Source: Cichorium intybus (Eukaryota; Streptophyta; Magnoliopsida; Asterales; Asteraceae). Taken from it: 64,000 bases of DNA. Location of the stretch: positions 74,975,666-75,039,665 of the forward strand of contig CM042017.1 of the NCBI GenBank assembly GCA_023525715.1. Direction: 5' to 3'. The notes beneath the pieces are model-generated. The model had not been told where the DNA came from. It made no database searches and saw only the letters and a list, made by a program, of their open reading frames with translations. This document shows positions 1-11,530 of the stretch, piece after piece. Made by a program: the position numbers and the translations under genes. Each line of letters starts with the position of its first letter. Position 1 is the stretch's first letter.

Positions 1-936
1 ATTTTAAATATTTATTACAAAGTTATTATATATTTCGCAACAAACACATCACAAATTCTTGAAATTTCTTTTTCAGTGGTCCTTAGCATCATATTTCACG
101 TGTTTTCTACAACAATGATACGTTTCTTGGTAGGGTTATTCACGACACACAAACAAGTAAGATGCACAGAAAATAAAAGAGCACGTAATAAATAAAATTG
201 TTCACACAATCCTACCAAACATATTATGCCCACTTGTGAACTAGACAATTTGTTATGAATTTCAAAACATTAGGGTTTACATGATATACAGGACCTACAT
301 ATATAAAAGAAAACATGCATAGACATGTATAAATGCCAAAGCCCACAAAGCCCAAAATTGATCTCTAGGAAGATCATTATAGAAAGAAGCACACTTCATG
401 GAATGTATGACTTAATGTTAAGCCTCCATAGCAGCAATGAGGTCAAGAACTAATCGGACTCCACAACTAAAAAATCTCGCACTTGAGGCTGATCTCCAAG
501 TTAACTTCCTCTTGAAGAAATGTACCTCGATAAACCATAACTCTTACTTTCGCTAGTCTGACACTTTATTATATTTCTGTCTGATGGACGAATCTTTTCT
601 AACCATTTGGCAGCGTCTGTAGACCAGATACAGACTTAGGAGTGTGAGACCGACACGACATGTGAAACGGTTAATCACAAAACCAACAAGAAAATGACAC
701 AATAATTTAACGTGGTTCGGTCCAAGATGACCTACGTCCACCGGGCAAGGGAAGTATTCTTTATTTTCTTAGTTGGGAAATAATACAAGTTTACAAGGTA
801 GCAAAAATTGATTCACTCTAATGAATAAGAACTCACCTAAAACTGGATAATAAAACTAGGTAATAACAGTCACTATATATAGTACCAGTTAAATGATTAA
901 CCCTATACATAGGAAGTAAGGTACTATAACCTAACC
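1..936. other. AT-rich flank with old copia-LTR-like remnant
   Basis: No gene is visible. Around 693-750 there is a 'cgtggttcggtc' block followed by 'gacctacgtccaccgg'. From memory this pair of motifs is common in the LTR or leader of some plant copia elements, so the stretch is probably a decayed LTR. The short minus-strand open frame at 553-741 falls in this repeat and shows no protein domain. The boundaries of the old element cannot be set from the window. Confidence 0.35.
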
Positions 937-1355
937 GGATAGGAAATAAGCAGACAAATAAACTTAAAACTCTTAAGTTCACATGCAACCTAAAGGATCT
1001 ATGTTTTCTTTATTTGAATCTATAACTAAGAACCCTATAGGCATTTTCGATTTCTACTAAAAGATGGTTCAAGAATTACTAACCTTTGTTGATCTTTTGG
1101 AAGCAAGCACCACAAGCGTCGTGCCTTAGATGGTTCACACCCAAATACTAGCAACAAGAAAAACCAGAGAGGAGAGGTGTTCTATGAAAGTGGCACAGAA
1201 TATGGGAGCCAGGGTTCCTATTTATAGCCCCAAGGGTGATAGCAGATAAGCCTTATTTGAATTCAAATAAGATAAACTTTTTATCTTAAATTCAAAACCC
1301 TATAAGCTTCCATAAATAACCCTTTTCTATTTATCTTTATTTTCGAAAATCATAA

Positions 1356-1407
<52 letters not shown>

Positions 1408-1743
1408 TTATTGTCCATAATTAATTCCCCACGTTATCCATTGCTCAACTATTGAACAATTACAATTCAGCCCCTGCACTTTTAATTAATCAAATTAATC
1501 CCAAAATTCCAATTAATTTTTGATTAATTATTAATTAAATATTACTATTTCTAATCAATATATTATCCTCATAATATATTAATAAACCATTTATTTTGAT
1601 TTATTAATCATATAATTAATCAACCTCTCTCTCTAAAAGTCATCCAGTCCGATTGCTAGCATTGAGGGCAACCCAAAAGGACTGTGCTACTATCAATCAA
1701 GTATATACAAATTATAGTCATGGCTTAGACACCTAATCCAACA
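937..1743 (-). repeat. 3' LTR of copia-1
   Basis: It matches 10299-11051 over its full length. The first bases (gg) have drifted from the expected tg seen in the right LTR, and it ends in ...ccaaca. It is 807 bp against 753 bp for its partner, largely because of a (TA)n expansion and small indels, which indicates an older insertion than copia-3. Confidence 0.9.
1358..1405. repeat. (TA)n microsatellite
   Basis: About 24 uninterrupted TA units lie inside the left LTR. The right LTR has only a few TA units at the same place (about 10699-10708), so the array expanded after insertion. Confidence 0.95.
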
Positions 1744-1756
1744 GTCTCCCACTTGG
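1744..1756 (-). other. polypurine tract of copia-1
   Basis: On the minus strand the bases just before the 3' LTR read ccaagtgggagac. The same purine-rich block adjoins the 3' LTRs of copia-2 (42041) and copia-3 (54033). It is the expected primer for plus-strand DNA synthesis. Confidence 0.8.
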
Positions 1757-2614
1757 ATAAGTCTATGACTATAATTTCCAGTATAACTTCTGAATCGATC
1801 AGCAAATTGTAGCTTCCAAAAGCAGCTGCCGAACTCTGACCTAGTCAGTTACGCGTCCTAAGATAAGTGATCATATGATCCTCCGTTCTACAAGATATCA
1901 TTCGGACATGAGACATGGATTGGAATCAATCTCGATGTCCAAGACTTTATTTCCCGATTTCTTATTTGTGATGATATAGGACTTCTAATCGAAGACATCA
2001 ATTTAGTCCTGGCTGGGCCCAGCACTATAAGTCAACACCAAATCACCGAGGGGCCCAAAGATATGGATTTTCTCGTTAGGGTAAAAGGAACAAATAAACT
2101 TTGACTCATATGCTTGTATCTTTTACTCATCAAATCACGCATAACAGTATGTTTTATAGCATCGAGTTACCGATGCGTTTACACACTACCAATATGCAAT
2201 GGACTCGTAAATTGTAACTCATATATCTCCATTTCAAGATCATAAGATATTATCGTCTCAGAATTACTCGTGATATAATCTATGAAGTAATTCTCTGTGC
2301 GTGGGTTTATCCAATACTCAAATCCCCATTTCTAAGTACTCATGAATATTGAAGCAATGCTATTGCTATGTCTAACTTCCTTAGACAATCTACAATTCAA
2401 TTCATGACAGTCTTAATTCACTACTTGCTTCGAAAAGTATGAATGACTGTGGAATTTTGAATAATCATATTACTCGTGAAGTAAAACATGCAAAAATGAA
2501 ACACAAGAATAAACAATGACAAATAGCAGTAAACAATACTCATAAATAATTCTCCATTATTTAATCACCAAAAGTCAATTACATTTACGTTGCTACAAGT
2601 TTCAAAACAAATAT
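1757..2614 (-). other. 3' non-coding part of copia-1
   Basis: Non-coding stretch between the end of the RNase H frame and the polypurine tract. It is recognisably similar to 42054-42877 and 54046-54874 in the other two copies. No frame or RNA gene was seen. Confidence 0.7.
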
Positions 2615-4201
2615 CTAACTACTAAAACGAATATCATCTCTTAGAACAATGCTCCTAGCATGCTGACTATGCTTGACCCTACTCAGAGCCTTTGTCAAGG
2701 GATCTGCAGGGTTCTCTTCAGATGATACCCTCTTCACGATGAGGTGACCTTCTTCTACTCTATGTCTGATGTAGTGGTACTTTCTGTCGATATGTCCGGA
2801 CTTTCCATGGTCTCTCGGTTCTTTAGTCAAAGCAACCGCTTCTTCATTATCGCAAAAAAATTCCATTGGCTCCTGAATTCCTCAGTCAAGCCGCTTCCTT
2901 TGGCGCTTCACTTGCAGCTATGTACTCTGATTCACGAGTTGAATCAGCCACGAATTCTTGTTTTGAACTCTTCCAAGTAACCGCTCCACCGTTTAGAAGA
3001 AACATCCAGCCCGACTGAGACCGAAAGTTGTCTCTGTCTGTCTGGAAGCTGGCATCACTATACCCACTTACTCTCCATGTACCACTATCACTACAGACCA
3101 GAAGCATGTCCTTCGTCCTCCGCAAATACTTGAAAATGTTTTTAACCGCTATCCAATGAGCTCTGCCAGGATTTCCATGATAGCGACTGACCATGCTCAA
3201 AGCAAAGGACACATCAGGGCGAGTACATGTCATAGCGTACATGATCGACCCCACAGTCGAAGCGTAAGTACCTTATCTAAGTATTTACTTTGACTTTGAG
3301 TCTTACTCAATTTGGCGTTGCTCTAGATAGGTAGCTCTCATTTCTTGGAATTTTCCATACTAAACCTCTTTAGTACCTTATCTAAGTATTTACTTTGACT
3401 AAGTCCAATTAGTCTCTTATTTCTATCTCTCAATATTATTATCCTGAGAATATTGGCAGCTTCTCCAAGGTCTTTCATGGTGAAACACTTTCCAAGCCAA
3501 GATTTGACTTCTTGTAAGGCTGGAATGTCATTTCCCATAAGTAGTATGTCATCGACATACAACACCAGAAAAGGTACTATACTCCCACTAGCATTGATAT
3601 AGACGCAGGACTCATCTTCGCTCCTAGAGAAACCAAACTCTTTGACTTTCTCATGAAAGCAGAGATTCCAGCTGTGAGAAGCTTGTTTCAATCCTTAGAT
3701 TGATTTCTCAAGCTTGCACGCCTTATTGGGAAACTTTGCATCTATAAAACCGTCTGGCTGATTCATGTAAACATCCTTAGCCAACTTCCCGTTAAGGAAA
3801 GCGGTCTTGACATCCATCTGCCAAATTTCATAATCATAAAAAGCAGTTATGGCGAGCATTATCCTAATAGATTTTATCTTGGCTACCGGTGAGAAGGTTT
3901 CATCATAGTCAACCCCAGGGGTTTGAGTAAATCCCTTCACAACCAGGCGGGCCTTGTAAGTGTGCACCTTTCCATCCATGTCGATCTTCTTCTTGAAGAT
4001 CCATTTGCACCCAATTGTCTTTCGACCTGGTACATTATCAAACCAAATTCCAAACTTGGTTGTCATACATGGACTTGATCTCGCCGTCCATTGCCTCTTT
4101 CCATTTAGCAGCCTCAGGGCCTGCCACTACTTCCTTGTAGTTAGCTGGCTCATCTAGATTTACCAGTATACTATCACTGACAAACGTGTCGCCATGTATA
4201 G
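2615..4201 (-). pseudogene. copia-1 reverse transcriptase / RNase H remnant
   Basis: Minus-strand frames read GCKWIFKKKIDMDGKVHTYK, DYEIWQMDVKTAFLNGKL and VLYVDDILLMGND (the YVDD catalytic box of reverse transcriptase). They continue into RNase H/C-terminal motifs (ADSTRESEYIAASEA, DRKYHYIRHRVEEGHL). The frame is broken at about 4066, 3695, 3338 and 2886 by shifts and stops. There is also a short local duplication or conversion near 3270-3390, where the phrase 'gtaccttatctaagtattt' occurs twice. The upstream end is cut by the solo LTR at 4202. Non-functional. Confidence 0.9.
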
Positions 4202-7200
4202 TGTCACACCCCCAAACCACGATGGCGGAATCGTCTGAGGGCGGAACGGGACATAGCATCACAACCATTGCATACATTGAAACATAAGTAGATAACAACC
4301 ATCATACATTATAATTGGAAAGTTACATTGTTCGAACGGTATTGTTTCAACCCAATTACAGTATGATAATGAAATAAGTAAAAAAAGACGTCTTCGCGTC
4401 CCATTCCAAAAGGTTAGTCGGACCTAACTAATTGTTCCCTGAGAATACAAGTAGTTTGAAAGAGTGTCAACATTACGTTGGTGAGTTCATAAGATTTTTG
4501 TATGAGAAAAATCCATAATCGTTTTTCCTTGTAAAGAGATATTGTTTGAAAACAGAAAATCCAATATTTTCTTATAAATGAGTCGCAGTCTTAAAAACCC
4601 AAAGACCGAAAATGTATAAGTGTTCTATACTTGAAAATAGTATTACGTAGTCTTATTCTTGTATGAAACCATGTAAATACATGTTTATTCGTAGATTAAT
4701 TGTAGATCTAATTCCGTAAAACCCTTGCATAAATAAAATCGTACTTTTATTTGTATCTTACTGAGTTGTAGTTTTTATTCCATAAAACCCGTATGTATAC
4801 GTTAACCGTTCTTCTATTTATATCTTGATAAAATGTAGTTTTAATTTCCATAACACTTGTATGTATAAGTAAAACCATACTTACATTTGTAACTTGTTAG
4901 AATGTAGTTTTAATACCATAAAACTCGTATGTATAAGTAAATCGTACTTGTATCTATATCTTGATAAATTTAGTTTTAACTTCCATAAAACTTGTATGTA
5001 TAAGTAAAACCATACTTATATTTGTAACTTGTTAGAATGTAGTTTTAATACCATAAAACTTGTATGAGAAATCTGTTTCCTTGTAAAATATAGTATCGTA
5101 ACCCAGAAAATCCAATATTTTCTTATAAACGTGTTATAGTCTTAAAGACCCAAAGACTAAAAATGTATAATGTAAGTTGTAATGTAGTTTAAAACTATTT
5201 GAAGTGTATATTTCCACGTAAACAAAATGTATAGTTGATTTCCCCATGTGAGACACCCTATAACCATGTTGTGACTAGTTGGCCTGCTGCGACGTTCTTC
5301 AGGCGTCGAAATGTTAGACATTTGTCACCTCAGACCTGCCGGTCTAGCTGTAGCTAACAGCTCAGGTGCGGGGTTGTCAATCCCGTATAGATCTATACAC
5401 AAATACCACGCTCTCTTACCGAGACTCTGGTTATAAATTTAGGACTTATAGTAGGTACTTATAAAAGTAATGTGAAGATCCATCTCACAAAAATGTATGT
5501 ATTCAATCAACTTGTTTACGTAAAATTTGTAGATGAAAACTCTTGTAATTATCCGTTATCATTTTTCCCAATATAATATAGTAATGTATAATAATTATAT
5601 AATTATTTTGTCTTGTTCAAAATGTCATAATAACATTGTGTTCATACACTATTCCAATAATAGTCTGTTTTTAGTATACCGTCGTGATAATCATATTTTT
5701 ACGAATAATAACGAAATAACTTATTCAAATGATTATAAAAATCATCTTTTAAGATATTTCCCACAAAAATGATGTAATAACTTGGTTATATCCATTTTTG
5801 CTAGAGAGTAGTATTTCCGGTTACAAAAACGTAGTTTTTACTAGTTTTCGTTTTTATGACGTTTATATTAAAGATCTAGTATTTTTACACACTTTATTTA
5901 TAGTTTTATAATTTTTACACAAACATAATATGTCACAATGTTTTTAATACATAGATCTAACCATATTTCATGTCAAAAACGTTTTTACACAACTTCTAGT
6001 TTTATAAACTTGTGTAAATCGTTGTTTATAACATATAATCTTGTGTAAATCATTATTTTTGACATGTGAACTTGTATTCTCCCCCAAAATGTTTAGAAAA
6101 GATGAAAATGAGGAGTATGAACTCACCCTTGATGCGTGCTTTACTTAAAAATAAGGTTGATCTTGCGGGATTTACGGTAAGAAGCAAGATCTAGGCTTCG
6201 TAGCTCGAAGGACCCTTGGACAAAGCTAATACCCAATGGTTTACGTAAATATTAGTGTGTGTAAATGAAATAAATATTGTGTAGAAATTATTAAAATCAC
6301 TAGAGGAAGTTATCTTACCAAAAAGATTTGAAAAACACTTGAAATAGTGGTGGTTTGTGGTGGTTTGAGGTGGTTTATGGTGGCTTGTGGTGGCTTGTGG
6401 TGGTGGATGGAGAGATGAGAGGGTGAGCCGTGAGTTTGAGAGGAAGTGGAAGAAAATGGATGCAAGGCTTGTGTGTGCTAGAGAATACATGTATTTATAT
6501 GATTTTCTAGATTTGCCTTTTTTGTATTTTAATCACAAAATCATATTTAGCCATCAAGCCTAAGATATGGAATAGTGTTTCAAGGATTTGATGTGATTTC
6601 ATGGAGCCTTCAGCCGATGGGGGTAGGGGTATGGGGTGGGGAGGGTTGTTTTATAAATAATACACTCATTTATATAAAAATAAGTAGTTTTATAAAATCG
6701 TAAAACGTTTTAGCGAAATTTTATGAGTTTTTGAAGAAATGACGTTCTAAATAAATATTATGTATAAAAACATTGCTAAACATTTAATTAGATTGAGTCG
6801 TAGCTCGTTAAACGATTAAATACGCGTTTAAGCGCAGTATTCTTCCGATTACGCGATTTTCGGCATTTTACCAAAAATTGTATTTGGCTTTGAAATTAAA
6901 TACTAGATAGTATTACGTTCCATAATATATGATTTGTTATTCCATATTTGATGTTTAAGGCACCACATTTTGTATTTTTGAGTCCAAACCCTGTGTACAT
7001 TTATCCGTTCACATCGGTTTAATCGTTGTAACTTTCACATACGAACTCCGTTTTCGACGTTCTATATATCCACAGGTTCGTATTTACGAGTTGATCGTTT
7101 TATGAATATTATTATTCTCAAAATAATAATTGTATGATTATCGAATTTTTACGCTACAGTAGTATATTATCCGTATTTTCAGCGTTTGCTCGATAATTGT

Positions 7201-7339
7201 TTTGAATTAGCATACGTAGTATTATAATATTTAATAATACATCGCAAAAGTTATGGAAAATAACTTTTCAACATATGGATTAATGTACGTTTCGTTTGAC
7301 TATGGTCGACTTTTGTTGACTAAATTTACAATTGTCACA
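4202..7339 (-). mobile_element. solo gypsy LTR inside copia-1
   Basis: A 3138-bp block starts tgtcacacccccaaacc and ends ttgtcaca. This is the reverse complement of an LTR of the same broad family as the gypsy element at 14284-24583. It is flanked by a perfect 5-bp target duplication, tatag at 4197-4201 and 7340-7344. No internal region, primer site or second LTR is present, so unequal recombination has removed them. Short open frames inside (for example 5533-5772 and 6191-6490) are LTR sequence, not genes. It interrupts copia-1 at the junction between the pre-RT linker and RT. Confidence 0.95.
6344..6410. repeat. GTGGTGGTTT minisatellite
   Basis: About six imperfect copies of a ggtggtttgt/ggtggcttgt unit lie inside the solo LTR. 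They create a His/Thr/Pro-rich minus-strand open frame that should not be taken for a gene. Confidence 0.75.
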
Positions 7340-7344
7340 TATAG

Positions 7345-8207
7345 TAATATGGAAACCATAGAACTCGGCAGCATGCTAACTCTACTGGAACATCTAAGAG
7401 GTAATGAGTTGTTTATCGGTTCAACAGGAACTTCTTCCTCTGGTTGAGTGCTAGTATCTTCTAAGGTTCCTTCATTGGTTGACTCCTGAATTTCTTCAAG
7501 GTCAATGGTACTCCCACTGTCCTCTTTGAATATGAGCTCTCTCTCTCTCTCTCGAAAGACTCCTCTTTGTACTACAAAAGACAATATTCACATGCATCAT
7601 CTGGCCTTAGGTCAAATGATTCCAAAACTCCATCCTTTTGGAGTTGGGCGATGTGTTTCTTGTTAATGTGTCCAAGACGATAGTGCCACAAGCATGCCTT
7701 GTCTATACCACTAGACGAATCAATTTGAAATACAATATTGCCTAAATTATCTACACACGTCACAGTTTCATACAAACCATTACAAGGTAAAGCTTCAAAT
7801 ATAAAAACACCATTTTTATAAGCAGAAATAGAACCATTCAAATCATCAAAAGAATATCTATAACCTTGTCTGAACAATGCATGAAAAGAAATAATATTGC
7901 GAGTCATTTCTGACGAGTAACAATAATTTAATAAATCTAAGCTAACATCACTACTAAGCGCTAGACTATAAAATCCAATCTTGGTAACAGGATAATATCG
8001 CCTATTCCCCATGATCAAGTTTATCCTTCCATGCTCCACCTCCTCACTTTTTCTTAGTCCATGCAAATCAGAACAAATGTGAAAATCACATCCTGTATCA
8101 AGGACCCAAGAACGGGAAGATGATGAGTTATTAGAAATATTGTATATACTTGCAGATATTTTGGGTAGCTTCATTTCCAATGCCCCTTCTCGTTGTAGTA
8201 AAAGCAA
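7345..8207 (-). pseudogene. copia-1 protease / pre-integrase remnant with integrase core deleted
   Basis: The minus strand reads WVLDTGCDFHICSDLHGL (aspartic protease-type motif, D-T-G intact here) and LWHYRLGHINKKHIAQLQKD (GAG-pre-integrase HHCC region). It then jumps at about 7580 straight to the post-integrase linker (FRERERELIFKEDSGSTID). The roughly 700 bp that carry the D,D35E core in copia-3 (about 56740-57440) are missing. A short 'agac' shared by the two sides suggests a microhomology deletion. Confidence 0.88.
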
Positions 8208-9045
8208 TCAGCCTCTTTGGGATTTGAGACGGGCGGAATGTCAGAACTGGACCTGGCCTTTGGGCCATTGCTAGATGACTCGACACGGGCCTTGCCTTTC
8301 CAGTTCTGCTTGGGAGGACCTTTCCTCTTCTTCCCATTTTCCTGTCCAATGGCCAGAATGGGAGCACTGATAGAAGTGGAGGCTAAACCTTTACCCTTCA
8401 TTCCTGTAACAGCGGTCTGTAATATGTTGTGCAACTGAGCCAAGGTGGTCTCACCGTTGTTCAGATGATAAGATAAGCTAAGATAAACTAATCGTAACAA
8501 CTAGGCAAGGAGTTCAGGACTATATCAATAGCCAGCTCCTTGTTAAAATACACATTCACCTTCACAAGGCGTTCCACGTATCGTTGCATTCTCTACACGT
8601 AGGCGCAGACAGACTCTCCCTCTTTCATTATGCACTCCATGAGGGCCTTGACTACTTCATACTTTTCTTGACCAGCTCGCTTATGGAATTTTTCCATAAG
8701 GTCCTTGTTCATCTCGTATGGCCAATTGTCCTCATAACATCTTTGCAATTCAGGGACTATAGTAGCAACCATGATGAAAGCCACTTTGGTTGCATCATCT
8801 TAGTGTTTTTTATATGAGGCACATTCCTAAGGAGTAGATATTTCTTGATCGATCTCAATGAGTTCTTTTTCGAGAACATACTCTTTGTCCTCGAATCTAA
8901 GAGCCATCTTAATGTTTCACATTCAGTCGTTGTAGTTGGTGCCATCCAATGTCACATTCGAGCAGAGAGAAAGGATCGAAGAGAAGTTATTGTGGTTATT
9001 GTGGGGAGCGGATAGGGTAGCAGAAGCATCATCAGAAGTAGACAT
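8171..9045 (-). pseudogene. copia-1 gag remnant
   Basis: It aligns to the copia-3 gag. The start codon at 9043-9045 is in the same place relative to the leader (gacatctataaa). The frame is broken several times between 8500 and 8950. The zinc knuckle has lost its second Cys (CFYYNEKGHWK against CFYCKEKGHWKRSC in copia-3). Confidence 0.82.
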
Positions 9046-10284
9046 CTATAAAAGAAAGGTAGTTTTAATTAGATAAGAATAATCCTTAATATATTAACCC
9101 AAAAATAAATATTATGGCTAGGACCCAACTATATAATTCACAACTTAGAAGAGGGATGTCGTAATCTAATTGTAAATTTTATAAAGATAGGTAAATGACG
9201 ATTTACCAATTCCACCGCGGAAGATGATCAAATTAGGTTAAATTCCTAGGTCTTTTGAGATTCATTGAACTATTCAATGGCATGTTTGATCTCGGATTAT
9301 GCTCTTCCATTTGTGACTGGGATACCGAGGATCACAAACAAGATGTGAATAATCATGCAAAGGTGCTTGGTAACCTCAATGTCATTTATCATCTCAATTT
9401 AATGTGCCGGTAAACCACACACGCTCCATCAACAATGATAATTTAGGAGATACCGTTACAAATCTTTATTTGTCCCCATTAGTGTGCTAGTAAACCACAC
9501 ACGCTCCACTAACAACAAATAAAGTGTAATGTGCAATTTCATTGGTTAGCATATCTTTCACATTTTTCCTAGAGTAACTAGATTTCAGATTTTATTAAAC
9601 AAGTTCTAGTACTTTCTTTAATAGCATTATACTTTTAATGAGATTAAGTTGTCCTATCAAATCCGTTCTGCTAAAGACCCTCCACTAATCAAGGAAGCGG
9701 TGGGTGAGAATGGACACCCATTCAACCGCCATTTTATAGGCAGTTTCCTTATACCCCCTTATAGACCAGCTTCGTGAATGAGGCATACTACCGATTTAAC
9801 TGACCAGTTCTTATACATATAAATATTAACTTTTAATAATAATAATATATATATAAGATGTATTTTAAACCTTTTAAAATATTTGGTTTATCTATTTTAA
9901 AATTTTTCGAATTAAACAATTTAATTTAAATTTAAATTTAAACCTAAATTGATTTCACGTTTATCATTTAATTAACAATTACTTAAATAAATTAAATCAG
10001 ATGAGGATTATCAAATTAAATTAATCAAATAATTTAATCATAATGCATACCCACTAAATTTTGAAAAACAAAGGGTATAGGGTTATCCATTTATTAATTA
10101 TTAATAATTACCAAAAATAGAAAAACCCTAAAATAACTTATGAAAAGAGAAAATTAGGGGAAAGGCTAGGGTTTCTGAAACCCTACCCCAAAATCGACAA
10201 CATGAGGCATTAGGGTTTAATTTCTATAAACCCTAATTCAAAGGTTCAACAATTAAAGCAAATTCAATAGAAAATAAGCCAATA
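9046..10284 (-). other. copia-1 5' leader
   Basis: Untranslated leader between primer site and gag. It holds two copies of the 19-bp block ggtaaaccacacacgctcc (9409-9427, and a variant at 9489-9507) spaced 80 bp apart. This arrangement is repeated in copia-3. Confidence 0.75.
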
Positions 10285-10297
10285 AGCTCTGATACCA
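10285..10297 (-). other. primer binding site of copia-1
   Basis: The minus strand reads tggtatcagagct one base inside the 5' LTR. This matches the 3' end of initiator tRNA-Met, the usual primer of plant copia elements. Confidence 0.88.
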
Positions 10298-10298
10298 C

Positions 10299-11051
10299 TG
10301 ATAGGAAATATGCAGACAAATAAACTTAAGACTCTTAAGTTCACATGTAACATAAATGATCTATGTTTTCTCTATTTGAATCTATAACTAAGAACCCTAT
10401 AGGCATTTTCGATTTCTACTAAAAGATGGTTCAAGAATTACTAACCTTTGTTGATCTTTTGGAAGCAAGCACCACAAGCGTCATGCCTCAGATAGTTCAC
10501 ACCCAAATACTACATGAAAGTGGAGCAGAATATGGGAACCAGGGGTCCATATTTATAGCCCCAAGGGTGATAGCAGATAAGCCTTAGAGATAAGCCTTAT
10601 TTGAATTCAAACAAGATAAACCTTTTATATTAAATTCAAAACCATATCAGCTACCATAAATAACCATTTCTATTTATCCTTATTTTCTAAAATCATAAGG
10701 ATATATATCCTTATTTTTGTCCATATTTAATTCCCCACATTATCCATTGCTCAACTATTGAACAATTACAATTCAGCCCCTGCACTTTTAATTAATCAAA
10801 TTAATCCCAAAATTCTAATTAATTTTTGATTAATTATTAATTAAATATTACTAATTCTAATTAATAGATTATCCTCATAATATATTAATAAAGTATTTAT
10901 TTTTATTTATTAATCATATAATAAATCAAACCCTCTCTCTCTAAAAGTCATGCCGTCTAATTGCTAGCGTTGAGGATAACCCAAAAGGATTGTGCTACTA
11001 TCAATCAAGTATATACCAATTATAGTCATGGCTTAGACACCTAATCCAACA
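10299..11051 (-). repeat. 5' LTR of copia-1
   Basis: Begins tgataggaa and ends ccaaca on the plus strand, giving TG...CA termini on either strand. Partner of 937-1743. Confidence 0.93.
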
Positions 11052-11530
11052 TAACTGCCACCCTAGAGGGATGGTTCAGGCGACCAGATCCCATAAAATC
11101 CGCTGACAACATCTAACACTATGCGCCTTGATGTTAGCACCGCCAAAAGTCAAACTGCCATTTTTCACCAGGAGATGGCAATCCGGACCGAAGACCAGTC
11201 AAGGACTTCCTCGCTAAAGATTCCATGCATTGCTTTGGATGGAGAGATTCCTCGGACGAGGGGATCCTCCTCCGGATCACACCGACTCTGACTTCTGCTG
11301 CATAATCCACTTCACTCCGCATATGGTTTTCAAAACATTTCCTTCTATTCTCCTTGGTTCCAGATTCAATACAAACCCGGAAGACAATCTACGCTCCATA
11401 GCCTCCTCAATCCATGCCATTGGAGGAGGCAATTGATCGACCGGAGTTACAGCCACGACTATAAAGCGCTTCTTCTGATCGGACCGAAGTCTCCTCTCAT
11501 CCGCAGCCATAAGGCTATGCCTCGGATGAG
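11052..11530 (-). pseudogene. unidentified coding-like fragment
   Basis: Less AT-rich than its neighbours. The minus-strand frame from about 11513 to 11277 starts MAADERRLRSDQKKRFIVVA and continues with charged, non-repetitive sequence (PPPMAWIEEAMERRL, VKWIMQQKSESV). A second frame at 11134-11322 continues the same style of composition. I recognise no family. It could be an exon captured by a transposon or a decayed host gene. The copia-1 insertion lies directly beside it. Confidence 0.3.

Larger units (their letters stand above)
937..11051 (-). mobile_element. Ty1/copia LTR retrotransposon, degenerate (copia-1)
   Basis: A copia element read on the minus strand. Both LTRs end in the same block (TGTTGGATTAGGTGTC on the minus strand). 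The tRNA-Met-type primer site adjoins the right-hand (5') LTR and the polypurine tract adjoins the left-hand (3') LTR. The order on the minus strand is leader, gag, protease, GAG-pre-integrase, (integrase deleted), reverse transcriptase, RNase H, as expected for copia. Flanking bases taacc and taact look like a mutated 5-bp target duplication. A solo gypsy LTR (4202-7339) splits the pol region. Many frameshifts and stops mean it is dead. It is related to copia-2 and copia-3 further along but more diverged. Confidence 0.93.
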
